Source: DATBGS01 sp036557885
GTDB lineage: Bacteria; Chloroflexota; Ktedonobacteria; Ktedonobacterales; DATBGS01
Length of the DNA stretch: 42,738 bases
Assembly (NCBI GenBank): GCA_036557885.1
Contig: DATBGS010000176.1
Coordinates: 1-42,738 of the forward strand
Reading direction: 5' to 3'
In this document: positions 18,039 through 27,705 of the stretch, piece by piece
Position numbering within the stretch: position 1 is the first letter of the stretch
Layout of the letters: each line of letters opens with the position of its first letter
Translations under genes and position numbers: made by a program
The notes under the pieces: generated by a model
Seen by the model: the letters and a program-made list of their open reading frames with translations, nothing else
Told to the model about the DNA's origin: nothing
The model's database searches: none

Positions 18039-18124
18039 GGGGCGGTGGCGAAATGGCAGACGCATTCGACTTAAAATCGATTGGGAGTATTCCCGTGAGG
18101 GTTCGAGTCCCTCCCGCCCTACCA
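18039..18124 (+). tRNA. tRNA-Leu, anticodon UAA
   Basis: An 86-base class II tRNA with a long variable arm and an encoded CCA end (18122-18124). The acceptor strand GGGGCGG pairs with CCGCCCT, the first pair being G-U. The anticodon loop CTTAAAA holds TAA at 18072-18074, so it reads UUA/UUG leucine codons. The variable arm (TGGGAGTATTCCCGT region) and the T arm with GGTTCGAGTCC are clear. The outermost anticodon-stem pair appears to be T-T. A promoter lies 11 bases upstream and a terminator directly follows. The TnpB element begins shortly downstream. Confidence 0.95.
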
Positions 18125-18155
18125 AAGCAGGCGTATTGAAGCCTGCTTTTTCTTT
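18124..18155 (+). terminator. Intrinsic terminator of tRNA-Leu
   Basis: AAAGCAGGC (18124-18132) pairs with GCCTGCTTT (18141-18149), followed by TTCTTTT. It starts at the last base of the tRNA CCA end. Confidence 0.8.
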
Positions 18156-18199
18156 TCATCCGCTTGCAGAAACAGCACCAAAATGCAGCCGCATCGGAC

Positions 18200-18363
18200 G
18201 TGACACTCCTACTCCCAAATTGGGAGAGGCTTCCTGGCCTCGCGGGTCGTGCGGCCTGTCTCTGTAGAGACCCTGAACCTGTCAGGTGGTTGACTGACCA
18301 GCGCACCAGGACAACACCAGTGCAAACAGGCTTGCGCCCTCCTGGTGGCCCGTGTCCGGGCGA
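18200..18363 (-). ncRNA. Probable guide RNA (omega RNA) and right end of the tnpB element
   Basis: The 160 bases after the tnpB stop have several hairpins and no coding frame. They end in a perfect stem CTCCCAA/TTGGGAG (18212-18226), followed on the minus strand by TAGGAGTGTCAC (about 18211-18200). TnpB nucleases use an RNA made from the 3' part of the gene and the element's right end. A hairpin close to the end fits that layout. The exact end cannot be fixed from one copy. Confidence 0.4.
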
Positions 18364-19566
18364 CTACAACGTTCCGGCTCTTGCGATTCTCGCTGGCTCT
18401 TTATTCCGGCAAGAGGCCCTGACGGGACCGGGCCGTTGATACGTGATCTGAGCGGGGAAGGTGATCTTTTTGCCATAGGCAAGCGGGTGCATATTGACGC
18501 TGCCTACCACATCCCGATGCCCTTTGAAGCCGCAATCAGGATTGCGACAGCGCCAGAAGCGCCCGCGCACTTTTTGTTTCCACCCACATACCGGACACTG
18601 GCTCGATGTTCCCCGCTCCGAACCAGTGAAGCTCTCGATGTGGGCTTGCGCCGCTTTGCAAGTCAGATACTCAATGTCCTTGCCATATTCCCATTGGGCT
18701 AGCCGCTGATTATGATGGCGCCCGCGAGTACGATTGCGGACCCCATGCGGGTTGCCAATGAAAAGGGTGCCAACACCTTGTGCCTGGCAAAACTGAAGGA
18801 CGCGACGAGTGCCTTTGTGCCGTAGATCACGGACCCGACGGCGCTTGCGTGCGCTGAGTTTACGCCGCGTGGCCTCCAGCTTCCGATAACGGCGGGATCC
18901 AGGCGTGCAGCGTTTGCGTTTTTTGCTGAGTTGGCCCAGGGATTTGTTGTGTTGACGTTTGAGCGAGCGAATACCTCGCCCAGAGACGACCAGGGCGGCT
19001 CCAGTATTGGTCGTCACTGCTGCCTGATGCACTTCCCCCAGGTCTACAGTGGACTGAACATTCTCTGGGGATGCTGTGGACTCATTGCAGGGCACCGAGA
19101 GATGGAGTTGATAGCCATCTTTCCAAACCAGTTTGCACCCACCTATCCGGTCGGGGATGTCAGCCAGATGAATGACCAGCGCTGGCCTGCCACGTCCCAT
19201 CGGCAAAACGACTCGTCCACGCTCAATGCTCGCTGTTTGCGCGGGCCAAAAGAGCGGGTAATAGCGTTTGTCTTTGTAGGGGTAGCGAATTTTGGGGTTG
19301 GTTTTCCGCAATTCACACGCGGTATCTATGTTGACAAGAAAGGCATGGCAGATCATCTGGACGGTTTGGCTGTGCAGAGCAAATTGCTTTTTGGTGGCAC
19401 GTTGCAGCTCTTCGCGGTTAGGCCAGCGTGTCCGCGTTTGACGCGCAACCAGATGGAGGTCGCGGCACAGCATCCAGACTTGCGCTGCTTCCATTTGCGC
19501 CTGCCGAAGCCGTGTTTTCAGGCAAGGGCGTAAATGATCAAGATAATAGATGCGCGTGGTTTCCAT
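18364..19566 (-). CDS. tnpB: IS200/IS605-family TnpB (OrfB) RNA-guided nuclease
   Basis: A 400-residue TnpB. The RuvC-I Asp is D175 in VDLGEVHQAAV, the RuvC-III Asp is D352 in GHRDVVGSVNM, and the zinc finger uses C324, C327, C340 and C345. The usual RuvC-II Glu is absent: its position reads IGNPHGVRN (G271-N272). Acidic residues further on (E293, E299, E311, E317) might replace it, as in TnpB lineages with a rearranged RuvC-II. TnpB cuts DNA guided by an RNA from the element's 3' end and helps keep the element in place. No tnpA is present, so the copy is an IS1341-like orphan. GGAGGAGAGG precedes the ATG. Confidence 0.88.
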   Translation of the reverse strand: METTRIYYLDHLRPCLKTRLRQAQMEAAQVWMLCRDLHLVARQTRTRWPNREELQRATKKQFALHSQTVQMICHAFLVNIDTACELRKTNPKIRYPYKDKRYYPLFWPAQTASIERGRVVLPMGRGRPALVIHLADIPDRIGGCKLVWKDGYQLHLSVPCNESTASPENVQSTVDLGEVHQAAVTTNTGAALVVSGRGIRSLKRQHNKSLGQLSKKRKRCTPGSRRYRKLEATRRKLSARKRRRVRDLRHKGTRRVLQFCQAQGVGTLFIGNPHGVRNRTRGRHHNQRLAQWEYGKDIEYLTCKAAQAHIESFTGSERGTSSQCPVCGWKQKVRGRFWRCRNPDCGFKGHRDVVGSVNMHPLAYGKKITFPAQITYQRPGPVRASCRNKEPARIARAGTL

Positions 19567-19589
19567 TGCTGCCCTCTCCTCCGCATGGT

Positions 19590-19598
19590 AGTATACCA
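19590..19598 (-). promoter_or_regulatory. Extended -10 of the tnpB gene
   Basis: On the minus strand TGG-TATACT (19598-19590) lies about 25 bases before the tnpB ATG. No good -35 box is present, which is acceptable for an extended -10 promoter. Confidence 0.4.
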
Positions 19599-19723
19599 GA
19601 GAGAGGGTTCAAGCACTATTACACAGTACAAATGGGCATATCTACTCGATTCCAAACTTACAAGGTCAAGCATCTGGTAAGGTTTCTGATAAACAGCCCT
19701 GCAAAACAAGGAAAGGATTGCGC

Positions 19724-20275
19724 ATGACCACGTTTGTGGCACTATTCCGAGGCATCAATGTTGGCGGAAATCATCAGGTGAAAATGGATGCGCTCAAGGC
19801 GCTGCATGAGGCCCTGGGATTACAAGGGGTCGTTGCCTACATTCAGAGCGGCAATGTGGTTTTCACCAGCGAAGACGCAGACGTGGCTGCGCTCAAAAAA
19901 CGTATCGAGGAGCGCTTTGAGCAGGCGTTTGGCTTTCACAGCGAGGTCATGCTGCGGACTTCAGCCGAGCTTGAGGCGATTATTGAGCGCTCCCCATTTC
20001 AAGACCAGCCCGGCAAAGAGGGAAAATGGGTAGCAGTCATGTTTCTGGCAAGCTCTCCAGACGCCGCCGCCCAGGAAGCGCTGCTCAAAGCGCATGCTGG
20101 TCCAGAAGAACTCTTTATCCTCGGCCAGGAAGCCTATATCTATTACCCGGATGGGATGGGGCGCTCAAAACTCTCCGGCAGCTTTGTTGAGAAGAAGCTG
20201 AGAACGGTGGGCACAGCCAGAAATTGGAATACCGTCCTGCAATTGCAGAAGCTGCTCCAGCCCGCCGTTTAGCCA
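19724..20275 (+). CDS. DUF1697 family protein
   Basis: A 182-residue protein of the DUF1697 family. It begins with TTFVALFRGINVGGNHQVKM and has the family's YIQSGNVVF segment, a FLASSPD segment and a conserved C-terminal part with YYPDGMGRSKL and ARNWNTVLQL. Its function is not known to me. ATG 19724 is preceded by AAAGGA at 19712-19717; a TTG at 19718 is in frame but too close to that site. It is convergent with the zinc-ribbon gene, with a gap of only a few bases. The region upstream is AT-richer and may hold the other end of the TnpB element. Confidence 0.88.
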
Positions 20276-20279
20276 CAGT

Positions 20280-21209
20280 TCACCGAAATATTACTTGAAT
20301 CTGCCCGTCCTGGATGAGCACCGAGAGGATGGGGCGGCCTAAGCGAACCTGCACCTGATGCAGCGAATCATTGATGAGCGGAGTCAATTCGCTGTCGCTT
20401 TCTACCCACCAGAGCAAGCCAGAAACATCCACATTCTGGGCGACTAATCTGCCGCCATCCAGGGCCACCCCCAGGCGCACTGTGCTGGCAAAGCCAAACG
20501 TCTTCAGCGTCACCACCATCACACCCGGCTGGAGCGAGACATGAATATCTGAGATGGGCGCGAGATTGGAAAGCTGATCAGCAAGATAGGCATTCACCTG
20601 ATCTTCAGTGATTGGAAAGGGAAAGTTTGATACGGCTTGCTGCGCCGCACTTACAGGCACCTGGTCCACACCTGCCTGTAAGCCGCGCTGGATTTGTGAC
20701 TCAATATCTTGATGGACAAGAGGGCGCACGACAACAAGCCAGGCACCGGCAAGGGCGCCTACCAAAATCACTAGGATGAGCAGCACAATCCAGGGCCAAC
20801 GGCGCTTCTTTTTGGGCGATTCCACCTGCCGGGTCTGTCTCGGAAAATTCGAAGCGTCATTCCAGGTCGGAGCAGAGGCCGGGGGATAGGGGCTGATTGG
20901 CCCATGACGTGCCCAGGGGTCGGGTCCAATAGTCGGAGGCAGTGCGGGTGTGCGCGGCGCTGCCACTGCCTGTGTCGGGGCATTCCAATCGCTCCCCTGC
21001 ATTCCGGTGCCCGGACTCCCTGGAGGATTCATGGCTCGAATAGTCGGAGTGCCCACTTCTGGGGGTGGGCTGATATTTATGGACGCGGGGGACAAGAGCG
21101 TTCCCTGGTTATTCTGCACAGCAGAGCCGGTCATTGGCAGCGGCTGCCCACAATTGCCACAAAAACTATCTCCCGGCGCGTTGACGGCGCCACACTGCCG
21201 ACAGACCAT
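20280..21209 (-). CDS. Zinc-ribbon membrane-anchored protein
   Basis: A 309-residue protein. An N-terminal zinc ribbon (C3, C6, C17, C20) is followed by a Pro-rich disordered stretch (about 25-130). A basic KKKRRWPW segment then leads to one membrane helix at about 140-162. The outside domain (about 165-309) has an amphipathic start and a beta-rich body, similar in layout to LmeA/DUF2993-like lipid-binding domains, but that is a guess. The topology places the zinc ribbon in the cytoplasm. The gene has its own promoter (21252-21281), back to back with that of hflX. Confidence 0.7.
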   Translation of the reverse strand: MVCRQCGAVNAPGDSFCGNCGQPLPMTGSAVQNNQGTLLSPASINISPPPEVGTPTIRAMNPPGSPGTGMQGSDWNAPTQAVAAPRTPALPPTIGPDPWARHGPISPYPPASAPTWNDASNFPRQTRQVESPKKKRRWPWIVLLILVILVGALAGAWLVVVRPLVHQDIESQIQRGLQAGVDQVPVSAAQQAVSNFPFPITEDQVNAYLADQLSNLAPISDIHVSLQPGVMVVTLKTFGFASTVRLGVALDGGRLVAQNVDVSGLLWWVESDSELTPLINDSLHQVQVRLGRPILSVLIQDGQIQVIFR

Positions 21210-21251
21210 CTCTCAGCCTCCTGCGTTGACTCTTCATATCATCTCGCACAC

Positions 21252-21281
21252 AGTGTAGCCTGCCAATTGCGCGGTTGTCAA
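21252..21281 (-). promoter_or_regulatory. Promoter of the zinc-ribbon gene
   Basis: On the minus strand a perfect TTGACA (21281-21276), an 18-bp spacer and TACACT (21257-21252). The leader to 21209 is about 37 bases. Confidence 0.65.
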
Positions 21282-21288
21282 ACAAGCA

Positions 21289-21312
21289 AAGCGCACTTTT
21301 TACCGTGCGCTT
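21289..21312. promoter_or_regulatory. Inverted repeat between divergent promoters
   Basis: AAGCGCAC (21289-21296) and GTGCGCTT (21305-21312) are perfect inverted copies separated by 8 bp. They lie between the two divergent -35 boxes, and the right arm overlaps the first bases of the hflX -35 box. It could be an operator for both genes. Confidence 0.4.
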
Positions 21313-21340
21313 GACAGAGCGGCTTCTGGAATGCGATACT
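21311..21340 (+). promoter_or_regulatory. Promoter of hflX
   Basis: A perfect TTGACA (21311-21316), an 18-bp spacer and GATACT (21335-21340). The leader to ATG 21382 is about 35 bases. Confidence 0.6.
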
Positions 21341-21381
21341 GGCCGTTGGCGATCATCATTTTTCAAGGAAGCACGGCTGGC

Positions 21382-22770
21382 ATGAGCCAGCGCCAGACGT
21401 TCATTTTAGGAGGCGTCTTTACGAGCAAACACTCACGACTGATTGAGGTCTACCCGGAGGGCATCCACGAAAAAGCGTTTCTGGCCGGAGTAGAAAGCGC
21501 AGAGAGCGAAAGCCTCTGGAGCATCGAAGATTCGGTGGAGGAGCTAGCATCGCTCGCCCGCACTGCTGGCGCAGAAGTCGTGGGCAGCATGATTCAGCGG
21601 CTGCGCACGCCCGATGTACGCACCTACCTGGGCAAAGGGCGCGCAACAGAACTGGCGCAGCTTCAGCAGGAATTGGGCTTTGATCTGGTGATCTTTGATG
21701 ATGAGCTTTCCCCCTCGCAGCAGCGCAACCTGGAAGAAGTCATCAACGCCCGCGTGATTGACCGCACGGCCCTGATTCTCGATATTTTTGCCCAGCACGC
21801 GCACACCCGCGAGGGCAAATTGCAGGTGGAACTGGCGCAGGCCGAATATCGGCTGCCCCGGCTGGCGGGCTTTGGCATCGCGCTTTCGCGCGTGGGCGGT
21901 GGCTCGCGGAGCGGCGGTGGCGGTGGCAGGCAGGGCGCCGGAGGGCCAGGGGGCGCCATCGGCGTGCGCGGTCCTGGTGAAACCAAGATCGAACTGGACC
22001 GCCGCAGGATTCGCAAGCGCATCAGCGACCTGCGCCGGGAGTTAGAGGAAGTGCGGCGCCAGCGCGCCCAGCATCGGCGCCAGCGCAGTGAGCAATCCTT
22101 GCCGGTGGTTGCCATTGTTGGCTACACGAATGCTGGCAAATCCACGCTGTTTAATACGCTGGCCCAGGCCGACGTGCTCGTCGAAAACAAGCTGTTTGCG
22201 ACACTGGACCCCACCACGCGCCATCTGGTGCTGCCCAGCCATCAGGAAATCTTGCTGGGCGACACCGTTGGCTTTATCCAGAAGCTGCCAACCCATCTGG
22301 TGGCGGCTTTCCGCGCCACGCTGGAGGAAGTCAGCGAAGCCGATGTGCTGATTGAAGTGGTAGACATCAATCACGAGAACGCCATCGAGCAAAGCCAGAC
22401 GGTGAGCGAGGTGCTGGCCGAACTCCAGGCCAACGAAAAACCGCGCGTTACCGCGCTCAACAAAATTGATCTGGTGGAGCATCCAGAGGAGCTTGATCTG
22501 AGCCTCTTTCCCAATGCTGTGCCCATTTCAGCGCGCGAGGGCAAAGGGCTGGAGGCGCTGTTGCAGAAAGTGGGTGAGGTAGTTTCCGCCGAGATGGAGC
22601 CGGTGCGGGTGCAGATTCCCTACGAATCCAGTGAGATGGTCGAACTCTTCCATCGGCGCGGGCGAGTGCGCCGGGAGCAGCACAGCGACCAGGGGACAAT
22701 GATTGAGGGCAGCCTGCCGCGTTCCCTGCGACCACTCTTTGAGCGTTTTCAGGTGGCGCACCAGCGCTAG
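21382..22770 (+). CDS. hflX: GTPase HflX
   Basis: A 462-residue ribosome-associated GTPase. HflX splits stalled or heat-damaged 70S ribosomes. The N-terminal nucleotide-binding domain contains YLGKGRATEL and FDDELSPSQQRNLE. A Gly-rich linker (residues about 172-195) precedes the signature GVRGPGETKIELDRR. The GTPase motifs are GYTNAGKST (G1), DTVGFIQKLP (G3) and NKID (G4). The C-terminal domain is short, as in many bacteria. I take ATG 21382 (MSQRQTF) as start; the frame continues to 21331, but the promoter -10 box lies there. It stands alone, not next to hfq. Confidence 0.93.
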   Translation: MSQRQTFILGGVFTSKHSRLIEVYPEGIHEKAFLAGVESAESESLWSIEDSVEELASLARTAGAEVVGSMIQRLRTPDVRTYLGKGRATELAQLQQELGFDLVIFDDELSPSQQRNLEEVINARVIDRTALILDIFAQHAHTREGKLQVELAQAEYRLPRLAGFGIALSRVGGGSRSGGGGGRQGAGGPGGAIGVRGPGETKIELDRRRIRKRISDLRRELEEVRRQRAQHRRQRSEQSLPVVAIVGYTNAGKSTLFNTLAQADVLVENKLFATLDPTTRHLVLPSHQEILLGDTVGFIQKLPTHLVAAFRATLEEVSEADVLIEVVDINHENAIEQSQTVSEVLAELQANEKPRVTALNKIDLVEHPEELDLSLFPNAVPISAREGKGLEALLQKVGEVVSAEMEPVRVQIPYESSEMVELFHRRGRVRREQHSDQGTMIEGSLPRSLRPLFERFQVAHQR

Positions 22771-22830
22771 CTCGTCTGGGTGCCGTGTGGTTGGTGGGCA
22801 AAGCGGGCTGGAAGCGTCTCGCGTGTCAGA

Positions 22831-23169
22831 TTAGAGTTGATATTGCACAAAGTTGGAGATGACCACCAGCAGGACCAGCCCATTACAGAGCGTCAGGGTG
22901 ATTTTTGAGAGTGTGGGATACCCGCGACTGAGCGCGGCAATGCCAAGCGAAACCACGACCACCATCAACAGTTTGTAAAAGATGAGCGCACCAAAGCCAT
23001 AATTTGTGAGCAAGTGGTGCATGAGAGGATTGCCCTCGCGCATGCCGACTTGCAAATCAAGATAGGTGGTCAGGAGATCACAGGCGTTGAGTAGGGCAAA
23101 GAGCACCAACCAGAAGGGATTGATTGTAGGAAAACGCTGGGGTTGACGTGAAAGTGGCCGAGATGTCAT
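22831..23169 (-). CDS. Small membrane protein, DUF5658-like
   Basis: A 112-residue protein with three membrane segments. A charged N-terminus leads to LVLFALLNACDLLTTYLDL, followed by a loop with GMREGNPLMHHLL, then two more helices (FYKLLMVVVVSLGIAALS and a C-terminal one). The NACDLxTTY and GxxEGNPLM pattern is that of the DUF5658 family; the function is unknown. I choose ATG 23169. The frame runs to 23280, but the extra residues are Cys- and Arg-rich and unlike coding sequence. The gene is convergent with hflX. Confidence 0.65.
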   Translation of the reverse strand: MTSRPLSRQPQRFPTINPFWLVLFALLNACDLLTTYLDLQVGMREGNPLMHHLLTNYGFGALIFYKLLMVVVVSLGIAALSRGYPTLSKITLTLCNGLVLLVVISNFVQYQL

Positions 23170-23331
23170 GTCGCAGCAACATCCTTTCCAGATGAAACGG
23201 AGAAGAAAGTTGCCTGGGGCGAAAATTACCAACGCTGCCCTGCTCTTCCCCTTGCTCCGCTGGTCCTCTAGAAAGCTCAATACAAGAACTGTGCCAAGGA
23301 AAGCGGCTTCGTAAGATCAGGCAAAATGAGA

Positions 23332-23360
23332 TTGTCGCGCACCAATCAATATGTTATGCT
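23332..23360 (+). promoter_or_regulatory. Promoter of the chemoreceptor-like gene
   Basis: TTGTCG (23332-23337), a 17-bp spacer and TATGCT (23355-23360), with TGT as extended -10. The gene begins at 23488, so the leader is about 120 bases. Confidence 0.5.
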
Positions 23361-23487
23361 GAGCAGCAGAAGTGTCTTGTTTCCCGCATCTTTGCTCACT
23401 CGGTAAAGCGGGCCAGTGATCAAAGTGTTCTTCAAGACTAAAAGATGGTGCACCCATGCGCTATAGACTGAGAGGAGCGCGAGAGCA

Positions 23488-25266
23488 ATGGCAAACTGGA
23501 TGACGCGCATCTTCTCCCAGCCTGCCAACCAATCGCCTAATGGGTTTCTGCCCGGCGGTGTAGAGCCAGCAGGGGGACGGCGCGCCCTACAAATCAAAGA
23601 AGTTTTGCGCCTGGGCAACGCCCTGCGCGCCGAGCTAGACCTTGAAACGCTGCTGAACCAGATGGTGGAGGTCATTACCGGTTCGATTGGCTTCCAGGTA
23701 GCCATATTGAACCTGGTTCATGATGACCGGCCTGAAGTAGAGTGCGCCGCTTTTTCCGGGGTCAGCCCCGAAGACCAGGCGCGTCTGCGTGCTTCACCAC
23801 CAACTCTTTCCCGGCTGTTAGCCATCATGCGCCCAGAATTTCGCATGAGCCAGTCGTACTTTATCCCCCATGAGCATGCTTACTTGCTGCAAGGGTTAGA
23901 GGTGGTGAGGCCGGATATTCCCTGGCAAGAGGGCCATACCTGGCACCCAGAAGATTCTCTGCTTATTCCGCTGATCAGTCCGCGAGAAAATAAGTTGCTG
24001 GGCATTCTCTCTCTGGATAATCCCGAAGACGGCCAGCGGCCTACGCTGGAAACGATTGAGATTATCGAGCTTTTTGCAAATCAGGCGGCGCTCGCCATCG
24101 ACAACGCGCGCCTCTTCCAGCAGCGCGAGCGCGAGCGGCGCGCGTTAGAGGGCGCTATCTTTGATTTTCTGGCAGAAGTGGAGCATGCCCGCCAGGGCAA
24201 TCTCACCGTGCGGGCACGGGTCAGCGAAACCAGCCTGGGCGCTGTGGCCGATTCGCTCAATGCGATGCTGCGCGCATTAAACGCCGTGCTGCTGGAGGTG
24301 CGGCGCGCGGCGGATGTGGTCAGTCGCAGTTCTGCCGATTTACAAGTTTCTGCCTGGCGGCTAGCGGCTGGGGCACAGCAGCAGGAACGCCAGGTGACAG
24401 AAATCTCTAAAACCATTCAGGAAATGGCGTCGTCGGTCCAGGAAGTCTCTGATACTGCCGCGAATGCCACGCAGGTCGCGCATGAAGCGCTGGACATTAC
24501 CAACGATGGGCGCGAGGCGGCGGAGCAGGCGGTTGAGGGAATGAAAGAAGTGCGCGAGATGGCCCTACAATCCGCCAAGAAAATCAAACGCCTGGGCGAA
24601 AGCACCCAGGAGATTGGCGAAATTGTCCAGCTCATCTCCGATTTTGCCAGCAAAACCAACCTGCTCGCCCTGAATGCTTCGATTGAGGCTATTCGCGCGG
24701 GCGAACATGGGCGTGGCTTTTCAGCAGTAGCACAGGAAATTCGGAACCTGGCAAATAGCAGCGCTGAAGCCGCCAAGCAGGTAGCTGCCAAAATTAAAAA
24801 TATTCAGAACGAAACGAATGCAGTAGTCGTCAGCATCGAGCATAACACCCAGCAGGTAGTGATCCAGTCCGATCTGGCGTCCCACGCGGGCGAGGCGCTT
24901 CAGGCGGTAGACACCGTGATGCAGCGCATTGTGCAGCATATCGAAGGGATCAGCAGCACTGCGGCCCAGCAAGCCAGTTCCGCAAATCTGGTGGCGCGCT
25001 CCATGAGCGACATCTCGCATATCACCTTTTACACCAGCCGCAATATCAATCAGATGCACACCGCGATGGCCCAACTGACCGAACTGGCCGAATCCTTGCA
25101 GCGTCGTATCGCCGTCTTTCAGCTTTCAGAAGAAGAGGCGGTGGATGCAGAGCAGATGCGCAGCAGCTTGAATGGTGCAGCGACCAACCCCAAACTTGCT
25201 GCCAGGCGGCCTCCTCAAGAACTTCGTCCTGGGCCGCTGGAAGAACATCCACCCGCGAAGGAATAG
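23488..25266 (+). CDS. Soluble GAF-domain methyl-accepting chemotaxis-like protein
   Basis: A 592-residue signalling protein without membrane segments. A GAF domain spans about 40-205, a HAMP-like segment about 215-275 and the MCP signalling domain about 290-540. The conserved hairpin tip is intact: SDFASKTNLLALNASIEAIRAGE, then GRGFSAVAQEIRNLANSS. The tip normally binds CheA and CheW. No che, pil or flagellar genes are in the window, so it may serve a distant cluster or another output. The last 50 residues are a Pro/Glu-rich tail. GAGAGCA precedes the ATG. The layout recalls cyanobacterial PixJ-like soluble receptors. Confidence 0.88.
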   Translation: MANWMTRIFSQPANQSPNGFLPGGVEPAGGRRALQIKEVLRLGNALRAELDLETLLNQMVEVITGSIGFQVAILNLVHDDRPEVECAAFSGVSPEDQARLRASPPTLSRLLAIMRPEFRMSQSYFIPHEHAYLLQGLEVVRPDIPWQEGHTWHPEDSLLIPLISPRENKLLGILSLDNPEDGQRPTLETIEIIELFANQAALAIDNARLFQQRERERRALEGAIFDFLAEVEHARQGNLTVRARVSETSLGAVADSLNAMLRALNAVLLEVRRAADVVSRSSADLQVSAWRLAAGAQQQERQVTEISKTIQEMASSVQEVSDTAANATQVAHEALDITNDGREAAEQAVEGMKEVREMALQSAKKIKRLGESTQEIGEIVQLISDFASKTNLLALNASIEAIRAGEHGRGFSAVAQEIRNLANSSAEAAKQVAAKIKNIQNETNAVVVSIEHNTQQVVIQSDLASHAGEALQAVDTVMQRIVQHIEGISSTAAQQASSANLVARSMSDISHITFYTSRNINQMHTAMAQLTELAESLQRRIAVFQLSEEEAVDAEQMRSSLNGAATNPKLAARRPPQELRPGPLEEHPPAKE

Positions 25267-25322
25267 GGGAGGAGTTTTTCGTTTCCATCTGTTCGCGCCT
25301 ATCTGGAACTAGAGATTACGGA

Positions 25323-25372
25323 TACAGGAAGCTGCCCCGTTCTTCAGGTGAAGAGCGGGGCAGCTTCCTGTA
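25323..25372. terminator. 24-bp hairpin between convergent genes
   Basis: Arms 25323-25346 and 25349-25372 are complementary over 24 bp with a single G-T pair, around a two-base centre. It lies between the chemoreceptor-like gene and the XRE gene. No T-run follows, so it may be a factor-independent bidirectional block or an RNA-processing site. Confidence 0.75.
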
Positions 25373-25407
25373 GTTGCTCTGTCTGTACGTTGCTTTGTTG
25401 GCGTGAT

Positions 25408-25653
25408 CTATTTTCGAGATGCGATGGTCAGGAGTCCCTTACGCTCCTCCGCTGTGGGCGGGCCATATAACTCTGCCGGGGAAGTCTCCAACGCCTGCAC
25501 GAGTCGCCGCACCGCGTAGGGTTGTGGCTCCTCCTGCCCATGCTCAAAACGAGAGATGCTTTCGCGTCGCAGGCCGGTGATTTCAGCCAGTTGGCTGATG
25601 CTCAAGCCTTGACGCTGACGTACTTGACGAAGGCCGCGAAGCCTCATGTCCAA
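25408..25653 (-). CDS. XRE-family helix-turn-helix regulator
   Basis: An 81-residue protein that is almost entirely an XRE-type domain. The helix-turn-helix is LSISQLAEITGLRRESISRF, followed by EHGQEEPQPYAVRRLVQAL. A short tail contains AELYGPPTAEE. It binds DNA, probably as a dimer, and may control its own gene; no toxin partner is visible beside it. GAGGAGG precedes the ATG. An extended -10 (TGG-TATGCT) is upstream at 25720-25728, and a 6-bp hairpin (25682-25699) lies in the leader. Confidence 0.85.
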   Translation of the reverse strand: MDMRLRGLRQVRQRQGLSISQLAEITGLRRESISRFEHGQEEPQPYAVRRLVQALETSPAELYGPPTAEERKGLLTIASRK

Positions 25654-25719
25654 TCCTCCTCACTGAGGTGGCGCTGCTCAAAGTGGCGGCGTTGCCACTC
25701 TAAAATAGTTTCTCTACAG

Positions 25720-25728
25720 AGCATACCA
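25720..25728 (-). promoter_or_regulatory. Extended -10 of the XRE gene
   Basis: On the minus strand TGG-TATGCT (25728-25720), about 67 bases before the ATG. TTGAGC lies upstream but at only 13 bp, so the extended -10 would carry the activity. Confidence 0.4.
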
Positions 25729-25752
25729 CCTTCTGACGGCTCAAGTCTAGTC

Positions 25753-27627
<1,875 letters not shown>

Positions 27628-27705
27628 CCTTCTGGGAGTTTCATTTGTTTGGGAGTTGTATTCTGCTGGGAATCAAGCCACATCAGGGGAAAGTCCCTAT
27701 CTGGT

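Noticed and set aside
17926..18306. 126-residue minus-strand frame over the tRNA
   Set aside because: It runs antisense through tRNA-Leu and its terminator; no protein features.
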